Below are positions 56,901 through 64,000 of a stretch of 64,000 nt of DNA, one piece after another; the first letter of the stretch is position 1; each line of letters starts with the position of its first letter. Position numbers and translations under genes: made by a program. The DNA comes from Mesostigma viride. Its lineage: Eukaryota; Streptophyta; Mesostigmatophyceae; Mesostigmatales; Mesostigmataceae. The DNA is taken from the NCBI GenBank assembly GCA_009746045.1, contig RPFO01000097.1:121001-185000 (forward strand). Direction: 5' to 3'. A model generated the notes under the pieces. The model was not told where the DNA came from. It saw only the letters and a program-made list of their open reading frames with translations, and searched no databases.

Positions 56901-59900
56901 TCCACCCGTCCCAGACGCGATCGCCCACCGTGGGCCGAGGAGAGGAGAGGGGCGCGTGGGGGAGGTGGAGTGTCCGCTCATGCGTGGGCCGAGGAGATGC
57001 AGGCAAACGATTGACTTATAAAAAACCACAATTGGATCTCCCCTAAAAACAGGCAGCAGGCCAAGGCCTTCAGCCCCCGCCTGAAGACACTCACCGTAGG
57101 CCGATGAGAGGAACGCGCACGGGAAGTGGCGCGCCATCGAGCGCGTCAGATCCTGCGACAGCGCCGCGCCGCCCACCAGGATCATGCGCACACTAACCAC
57201 CGCGGCCGGACTTTCCCGCCTAGTTTCCCGCGGCGCTGCCACCCCCTTTATGTACGCTGCCACGTTGCCTCCTGCGTCAATCATCATTCCCTCCAGCATC
57301 GAGCTCACCCCCCCTCCCCTTTCCCTTGGGACGGCCACCTCATTACCCCCCCGGAGCATTACCCCCTCGCGTACTCCCGTCAACATTCCTGCGGCAGCGT
57401 CACTTTGAGTGGCTGCTGGCCCCCCGCTAGCGCTCCTTTCCCCTGGAATCTGTACCCTAGGCTCCGCACCACCAATGACCCGCCGTGACGATAGCTCGGC
57501 TGCGTCAGCTGCAGCCTTGGCCGCCGTCTCCGTCGCCTCCGCCGCTGACATCAGCGCCACCAGGTCCACCAGCATCGCCGGCACCGCAATGAAGCTGGTG
57601 GCCGCGTGGGAGCGCAGGGCACCCAGCAAGGCCACCGGCGTGGGCTGGGGCAGGAACACGTGGCGGGCGCCAGCTGCCAGCATGGCGAGCGCCGAGGATA
57701 TTCCGCCGATGTGGAACAGGGGCGCCGTGTGCACGTAGACCTGTGACGTTTTGGTTCAAGGAAATCGACAGAACCAGAAGGAAATCGACATGAACAGTTA
57801 CGGTTAACAGGATTAATGAGTCAGCTGCGAGGCCAAGAATGTAGTTTGGACCAGCCAGCTGCGAGCATGCAGATATATACCAGAAATCAGTGTGCACGTA
57901 GACCGGCGACTTCATGGTTTGTGAAAAAGGAAATGCAATGAAAGACAAGTTGCAGTGACAGCGGTTATCAAACAGCGGCGCCGTTTGCACGTATACACGT
58001 GACATAAAATCGTATTTGATAGAAATGATATAAAAAATCTATATTTTATTTTAATAGTATAACTGTTACAATAATTTGGAATAATAAATTGCAATTTATT
58101 GTAGTAAAAAAAAAAGTTTTTAAAAACCAAAGATTTTTTGTTCGGTCACCTTACAGGGCACTTGCTTGCACCAAACCTACATCGCCAGTACCAAGAGACC
58201 ACATATGTGCACACCGTGCACCCCCCCCCCCAATAGCGCGCAAGAGACAGCGCGGTCACCCCCTCCCCCTTAGCGAGCAAGAGACAGCGCGGTCAGCCCC
58301 CCCCGTAGCGAGCGAGAGACAGCGCGGTCAGCCCCCCCCCCCGTAGCGCGCAAGAGACAGCGCGGTCAGCCCCCCCCCGTAGCGCGCAAGAGACAGCGCG
58401 GTCAGCCCCCCCCCGTAGCGAGCAAGAGACAGCGCGGTCACCCCCTCCCCCCTTAGCGAGCAAGAGACAGCGCGGTCAGCCCCCCCCGTAGCGAGCAAGA
58501 GACAGCGCGGTCAGCCCCCCCCCGTAGCGAGCGAGAGACAGCGCGGTCAGCCCCCCCGTAGCGAGCGAGAGACAGCGCGGTCAGCCCCCCCCGTAGCGAG
58601 CGAGAGACAGCGCGCGCGCACCAAGAGACCCACACATGGTCGGCACCAAGAGGTCACAAACGCGTACATCGTCGGCAGAATAGCCAAGCGCGTCGATCTT
58701 GGCGCGGGACTGCACGTGGAGCGCGCGGTGGCTGAGGACGGCGCCCTTGGGCTCCTTGCCCGAGGACCCTGGATGAAGCCACGAGCGAGCCGCAAGCAAT
58801 GGACATAGTTAATAGTAGTATGTGATCTATTATATAACATACCTATGACATAGTTAATATGTGATCTATTTTGTATGATGCCAGTCAATGAGTGCAGGGT
58901 CGCATGCACTAGGCTACTCTGGTATGGTAGACTAGGCTATTTAGAATGGTAGACTAGGCTATTTAGAATGGTAGACTAGGCTATTTAGTATGGTAGACTA
59001 GGCTATTTAGAATGGTAGACTAGGCTATTTAGTATGGTAGACTAGGCTACTCTAGTATGGTAGACTAGGCTATTTAGAATGGTAGACTATGCTATTTAGA
59101 ATGGTAGACTAGGCTATTTAGTATTGTAGACTAGGCAATTTAGAATGGTAGACTAGGCTGTTTAGTATGGTAGACTAGGTTACTCTGGTATGGTAGACTA
59201 GGCTACTTAGTATGGTAGACTAGGCTATTTAGAATGGTAGACTAGGCTATTTAGAATGGTAGACTAGGCTATTTAGTATGGTAGAAGCAGACATGTAGGT
59301 CTCGTGTTTCGTGTGACTAGCTGCTCAAGAAATGCATATATACAGCTACCTAGAAAAACTACCCGCCTGAAGTCAAGCCGGTGAGCGCACAGGCGACATG
59401 ACCAAGTGTGATAGTGCGCTTGAAACACTCACAAAGCAGAGGGGGAGATAAATAGTCATCCCCGCTGGGTACATCATCCCCGCTGGGTACATCACACCCG
59501 TGCATGTAATAGGAAACCAAACTTCGTTAACCACTCACCTGACGTGAAGCATATCAGTGCAGTGCCCTTGGGGTTGGACCGCAGCTCAAACTTGGCCAGG
59601 GACCGTGGGCCGCCCGCCGCGCCCCGGCACAGGAGCTCCTCGTAGGCCACGACGCGAGGGGGTCGCAAACTTTCATGTGTCCTTGTTTGGAGTTGCGGCT
59701 GGGTTGAAATCAGCGGGTGGCTGAGTTCATCGCCAGCATGTGCGGCACCATTCTCGGTATCGGTGATCGCATCTGGGGACGTGGGGGTGGTGACAGGTGG
59801 CGCGCCCTCACGCAGCAGTACGGCGTGGCGGAGGCCAGCACATGCGGACAGCAGGCCACCCACCCAGGGCTCGCAGGACTCGTCGGCGAGGACCACGATG

Positions 59901-61962
59901 GGGGACAGCCGCAGCGCGGCTGATTCCGCCTCAGCGTAGCTCTGGATACAGGATTATTCCGACCCCCGTGCCCCACCTCGTATCCACACATGCACCCCCC
60001 CCCAAGATGCAGCACCCAAGCGCCCACCCTTCCACCCCCCGATGCACCCACGCAAACCCTACTTCACCCATCCAAACTACCCCCCCCCCCCTCCCCCCAG
60101 GGTGCCCCTCCCCCCCAGGGTGGCCAACAACAGGCATCCGCAATGGACCAGTAACCGTTAGTGAGCGATGCACCGAGCAGTCATCAGTAGAGAAAGGGAG
60201 CGCCTTGATACTTGGTTGCTCATCGCGGAATCGCCATCTGGTTTCAACGGGGGGTTCTAACGGGAGCCGTGCGGAAATGGATGGGCATGTGTGATACGAC
60301 GGATCTGCAAAGGGAAACCAAGGATCATGCCATGCGTGACTCATTAATTAATCAACTAAAAGCACGTATGACTCATAGGAAATTACATAAGATGCTTAGG
60401 TGCTCAGGGATGTCACGGACCATGCCACAGACTTAGACCTATTACATAAGATGCTTAGGTGCTCAGGGATGTCACGGACCATGCCACAGACTTAGACCTA
60501 TTACATAACATGCTTAGGTGCTCAGGGATGTCACGGACCATGCCACAGACTTAGACCTATTACATAAGATGCTTAGGTGCTCAGGGATGTCACGGACCAT
60601 TCCACAGACTTAGACCTCCAACACCCCCCCACCCCACCCATGCTCCCCCTCATTCAGCACATGACCATAAGGGGTTCCTTGCCTTGGAGGCTTTGTCTAA
60701 ACAAAGTAATCCACTACTTTGGCTTAAGATAAATCCCCTTCTTTCCTTTTCTCTATCGAAATGTCCCCCTTTTCCTGGTTTCGTGCAAATGTCCCAATTC
60801 ACATCACACATTGCTCGAGCGGACATACTAAGTAGAGGATCAGCACACGTGGGGGCCAACAGGCACCGATGTGAGTAGATCATCTCTCCGGGTTCCCTTC
60901 TCTCTGATGGTACCCTTATCTCTACAATAAATCTCGCCCTTTTCCTCGTTTCGTACGAATGTCTGCATCTCCCTGGGTGCTGACGTAACTCACCCAGCGC
61001 CAGTTGAGGGGGGCCACAATGCCTCCAGCTGCCGCCACCCCCAGAAAGCACTCAAAGAACAGGTCACTGCAGCATGCCGGCACACGCACCCACCCACCGC
61101 CCCAAGAGAAGCACTCAAAGAACAGGTCACTGCAGCATGCCGGCACATGCGCCCACCCACCGCCCCAAGAAAAGCACTCAATTAAAAGGTCACTGCAGCA
61201 TGCCGGCACACGCGCCCACCCACCGCGCCAAGAAAGCACTCAATGAACAGGTCACTGCAGCATGCCAGCACACACGCCCACCCACCACGCCCGTCCTCGC
61301 AAAAGTGGCACAGGTAAAGACCTCAACCACTCGCGGCATTTACAACATACCAACACTAAGTTGTTGTTTGCATGGACGGGTAGGAAGACTGCCATAGATA
61401 CCCCCTTGGCAATTTAACTTGGCATTATGGTTGGCATTTAATTGTTGGTAGACGAAAATTCCATTGGATGGCACGGTTAACGCGGCAGGTGACACGTAGG
61501 CCTGTACGCGACGTGAATTCCTCGATAACTTAGGCTACACACTCTATAACGCATACTCGTACGCCGTCTCACACATTCTGCAAACAGTGCACAGCGCTGG
61601 CATTGCCGAGAAAAGCAAAATACACGGAAAATGCCCGGGAATCGCGGCCCGTCGGCCAACTTTTCACGAGGTAAATTAAAGTAGCTTCTTTAGAGTGACG
61701 ACACCGAGTTCTTGTTCTGACAACAAGGGAGTTTGTGAGATGCCCACCTATTCTTAGCCGCGATGCAAACTCTATCCCCTGGAGAGACACCTAGGACGGC
61801 TCGCAAGGCGGTCGCGCAAGCTGCGACCCGTTGGCGAAACTCTCTTCCCGATCGCCGCCGATGCCCGCAAATGGTCATCTCAGCACAGCCCTCCCTGAAG
61901 GCGGACGAGAACAACGGAGAGGCAATGTGCTCCGGAAGACCATGCATTTTCTCTGTATGCAC
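53933..61962 (-). CDS. 2-succinylbenzoate-CoA ligase (AAE14/MenE-like), 7 exons, PTS1
   Basis: An adenylate-forming enzyme that activates o-succinylbenzoate with ATP and CoA in phylloquinone synthesis. Exons: 61748-61962, 60994-61066, 59539-59941, 58668-58768, 57095-57740, 55206-56199, 53933-54152. All are GT-AG and phase-consistent, giving 883 aa. Evidence: GREFRQRVAA (N-term), NSDLFFECFLGVAAAGGIVA PLNWRW, VLADESC, ICFTSG/SSGKEPKGAVLSHRA (P-loop ~229-241, one residue longer than usual), YVHTAPLFHIGGISSALAML (266-285), FIAVPAMLVDL, SAYGLTEAASSLTF (477-490), LDTGDVGRIDGHGQLWLFGR (669-688), and TSLGKVKKAEV with the catalytic-type Lys832. This wording is closest to plant AAE14. It is longer than the usual ~560 aa through A/G/P-rich insertions in exons 3, 5 and 6. 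The C-terminus is -SKL, a peroxisomal signal. The start may be Met1 or Met6. Confidence 0.88.
54263..54415 (+). mobile_element. Retroelement 3' fragment in ligase intron 6
   Basis: GATGAGTAGGGTAGTTAGGA..TCTAGACTAG..CTACATGAT then CTCC-CAAC-GGAG (54380-54391) and GGCATGTTATAATTTAATTT. It is the same 3' unit as the inverted pair at 17241-17838, opposite in orientation to the host gene. Confidence 0.75.
56300..56425 (+). mobile_element. Retroelement 3' fragment in ligase intron 5
   Basis: TTCTGGCCTGCGCTGGTTGT (family-A-like, minus sense) followed by CTCCC-CAAC-GGGAG (56388-56401) and a (TTAA)n tail. The hairpin form equals that of the 138-bp SINE-like insert at 44363. Confidence 0.65.
56430..56645. 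repeat. Short duplications in ligase intron 5
   Basis: GACTAGTACAGAGTCTGCC..GCAACCGATACTATGGC occurs twice (56432 and 56512). An 18-bp TGTTGCTGGCTCGGAGGG unit repeats four to five times at 56567-56640. Confidence 0.85.
57855..58010 (-). repeat. Echoes of ligase exon 5 acceptor
   Basis: Plus strand GGCGCCGTGTGCACGTAGAC|CTGTGACG is the true exon/intron edge. GTGTGCACGTAGACCGGCGA (57891-57910) and GGCGCCGTTTGCACGTATAC ACGTGACAT (57976-58004) are decayed copies in the intron. Confidence 0.75.
58235..58618. repeat. ~35-bp minisatellite, ~11 copies
   Basis: The unit GTAGCGAGC(A/G)AGAGACAGCGC GGTCAGCCCCCCC varies in C-run length (4-10). It lies in ligase intron 4, ending just before exon 4's donor side. 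Minus-strand ALSLARYGG ORFs are artefacts. Confidence 0.95.
58915..59285. repeat. 22-bp minisatellite TGGTAGACTAGGCTATTTAG(A/T)A
   Basis: About 16 tandem units with A/T alternation and occasional ACTCTGG variants, in ligase intron 3. No ORF. Confidence 0.95.
60388..60618. repeat. 57-bp tandem repeat, 4 copies
   Basis: The unit starts ATTACATAAGATGCTTAGGT and includes GATGTCACGGACCATGCCAC AGACTTAGACCT. Near-identical copies begin at ~60383, 60440, 60497 and 60554, in ligase intron 2. Confidence 0.95.
61061..61290 (-). repeat. 63-bp tandem echoes of ligase exon 2 acceptor, 4 copies
   Basis: Each unit (minus strand) carries GCCGGCATGCTGCAG|TGACCT..GAGTGCTT followed by TTGGGGCGGTGGGTGGG. The copy joining GTGGCGGCAGCTGG is exon 2. 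The other three lie in intron 1 with intact CAG acceptors. Spacing is 63, 63 and 62 bp, so at least two upstream acceptors would read in frame. Confidence 0.9.
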
Positions 61963-63240
61963 GATATCTGTCCTACTGATACGCTTTGGGGCCTGAAATA
62001 CAAAACCCTTTAATCTAAGCTAAGAAACTTTCATAGTTGTAAAGCGAAAGGGAGTCCGCATGTGCCATCCGTCAATAGAAAAATGCATGCATTTTCTTCG
62101 TTGTCCAGTGTTCCCTCGCAAGCCAAAACGACGGATTCTACACCAATATCCCTTCATTCTTGATGACTACATCATTACATACAGCTTAGGAACATCGTTC
62201 CCCCCCTTTCAAGGTCACCCGTGGATGCTGTTTCAGCATGATCCCGAAGCCATGGCGAAAATGCTGTCAAATGGGCATGACGCATGACGATTGCCACTTA
62301 TATCCTCCTATGTCGCAGTTTATCACGCGGAGACACGTGGGGACACGTGCAAGGCGTAGGGTCTGCGGGCTTGCGGCAACAGGCAGGCTCGTGACAAACG
62401 GCAGCACAGGCAGCCTCGCCACGCTGGAGATCCCGCTCTTTACACGTGGTGGGCACGGAGAGGACGATTGCTAGAGCTCGCAACCTTCCAGCTCATCCTA
62501 GAGGATGGGCCACAAAGAGATCGGTGATTTTTGACTAACAACCAAAGCCATGGTTGATTCTTCGGTTTCCTTTCTGTACCGGCTTGCCTGCCGGTTACCT
62601 GTCTGATGGAATTGGAAAAAAAAAAACGTTTTCATCTAAGCATCGGAGGTTCTTGAAAGATGGAAGAAAGTAATGGCTTCGTGTGCTTGCCTTGATAATG
62701 GATTTCAGTTATCCTGGAAAAAGTGATCGGGCCATTGATGCTTCTTGCCCTGTCGAAGGCGAGTGAGGCCAATAACACTAATTAATCAGATTCTGACGTG
62801 GATCCTCCTTGCAGTGCCACGGGGCAATGGCTGGTGCTGTTTGTCATTTCGATCACACTTCATGATCAAGGTTGCCCCAACATGGAAATAGACACTCGAT
62901 CGTGCAGTCCGGCTGCCTCAATTTGAAGGCAAACATAATCTCGTTGCCCCGTCGACAGACTGCAGTGACCAGATTTCACGGCGCAGAGAGTAATTAACAA
63001 CACGGCGACTGCATCACCTGCGTAAAACACAGACGGGTCTCTGCTCCTTTCCATGTTGCTGGTAAGCATACTTGCATGGCCCCGGCCGGCCCGCTGTGTT
63101 TCGACATTCGATTGTCTTAAAATTTCTTTAACAAATCAATATTGATTGAGCCAGCTACATATACCGATCACTCCGCGACATGAGAAAACAAAAGCGACAG
63201 CATGCCTGTTATCGGTTACTGGCGAGAACGTAACACGCTA
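61963..63240. other. Upstream region of the ligase gene, no gene recognised
   Basis: It should contain the minus-strand promoter. No domain-bearing ORF; short ORFs at 62060-62480 lack features. Confidence 0.4.
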
Positions 63241-63339
63241 TATATGATCGTAATTTTGAGATGATACGATTTGGAAGCGACCAGACAGGAAGCCGTCATC
63301 CCCGCGTCTTACTGCATTGCGCAGGATCAAACGATAACA

Positions 63340-63960
63340 GCAACAGCCAGACGAGCATTAGTCAAGAACCAGATAAGAGAGCTGTCAGTGCAGCTTAGAC
63401 TTGGGCTGAGCCAAGCGGGTGTAGTGAAGTTGCTCGCCAGTTTGTGCTGGGCTCGATCACATATTCTGCTACCTGTATATATGATGACCTGACTTGTATG
63501 ATGACTTGGCGGCGCTGTATGATGGGATGCCCCGTGTGTCTGATATTATTAGGCAGCGTAGACTACAGTTTGCTGGCCATCTAGCCCGTACACATGATGA
63601 GGTTGATAAAGATGAGGGCCCTGCTGGTCCCCGCGGCCACCGATCGGACTGGCCAGCCCGGAAGATCTATTCAGTTCTTACATGGCCAGGCCCTGCCAGG
63701 GTTAGGCGACGCGGTGGCCAACGTTGGACATACAGCGATAGGATTTTGGCCGACATGCAGAGCAAAGACGCTGTTGGCGTCATCCGCTTGAGACCCCTCT
63801 TACTCAGATATGGTCGGATATAAAGGACAAGCAGCGATGGGCGGACATTAAGTCAAAATATCTAGACTACGACCACCCTGCCAGGCAACTGTCGGTAGTA
63901 GGAAATATAAAAAGATGGTAGGCACAGTTTGCGTGCAAGATTAGTTCGAGGCCCTACTTG
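63340..63960 (+). pseudogene. LINE ORF2 3'-end remnant
   Basis: The clearest frame (63494-63823) reads DIIRQRRLQFAGHLARTHDE, then GQRWTYSDRILADMQSKD. The 'R.RLQ.AGHLAR..DE..RRRGGQR.TY.D.L..DM' pattern is typical of the C-terminus of several LINE polyproteins. Upstream in another frame is RALVKNQIRELSVQLRLGLS. Stops and frame changes show decay. There is no zinc knuckle, unlike the intact LINE at 23056, so it is a different family. Confidence 0.6.
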
Positions 63961-64000
63961 GGGCCCATATTTTAGACTAGTTAGAGCTCTGTGGCCATGT

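Overview
The window is nuclear DNA of a green alga that very probably bears flagella. Coding exons are GC-rich and interrupted by many short-exon/long-intron splits. The genes include a plastid 2Fe-2S ferredoxin with a transit peptide, a nitrate transporter, a phylloquinone-pathway ligase with a C-terminal peroxisomal signal, and a dynein regulatory complex subunit of motile axonemes. No bacterial features (operons, Shine-Dalgarno sites, CRISPR) are present. The species cannot be fixed from the sequence alone.

Layout. 1-0.7 kb: last exon of a high-affinity nitrate transporter (NRT2-like), plus strand, cut by the window edge. 0.7-6.5 kb: non-coding, with decayed retroelement pieces and minisatellites. 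About 6.6-13.0 kb: a three-RRM hnRNP Q/R-like gene on the minus strand, for which I could place six exons in phase plus one doubtful terminal exon. 13.75-20.64 kb: one large element with near-identical terminal inverted repeats and a perfect 10-bp target duplication (Mutator-like architecture). It contains a 700-bp tetranucleotide array, SINE-like copies and a possible two-exon small secreted protein gene. 20.67-27.59 kb: a full-length two-ORF LINE, preceded by an antisense scrap of its own 3' end at the same duplicated target site. 27.63-27.85 kb: a MITE-like inverted-repeat element. 28.03-42.65 kb: a complete 14-exon model for DRC2/CCDC65 (570 aa), whose introns hold huge simple-sequence arrays. 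42.7-49.9 kb: a nest of retroelements, including three copies of an ORF1p-like protein gene without reverse transcriptase, inserted into one another with readable target-site duplications. 52.73-53.17 kb: intronless ferredoxin. 53.93-61.96 kb: a 7-exon 2-succinylbenzoate-CoA ligase (AAE14/MenE-like, 883 aa, ending -SKL) on the minus strand. 63.2-64 kb: a decayed LINE 3' end.

Three themes run through the window. (1) Introns of all three intron-rich genes are filled with tandem, decaying copies of the adjoining splice junction (here called splice-junction echoes). Some are in frame with intact acceptors; one has expanded to about 25 copies. (2) Several unrelated retroelements end in the same short hairpin (CTCC-CAAC-GGAG) followed by a TTAA-type tail, suggesting shared recognition by one reverse transcriptase. 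(3) Insertions are nested and datable from target-site duplications. The cellular genes (nitrate uptake, photosynthetic electron transfer, phylloquinone synthesis, RNA binding, axoneme regulation) have no evident operational link to one another; they are neighbours only.
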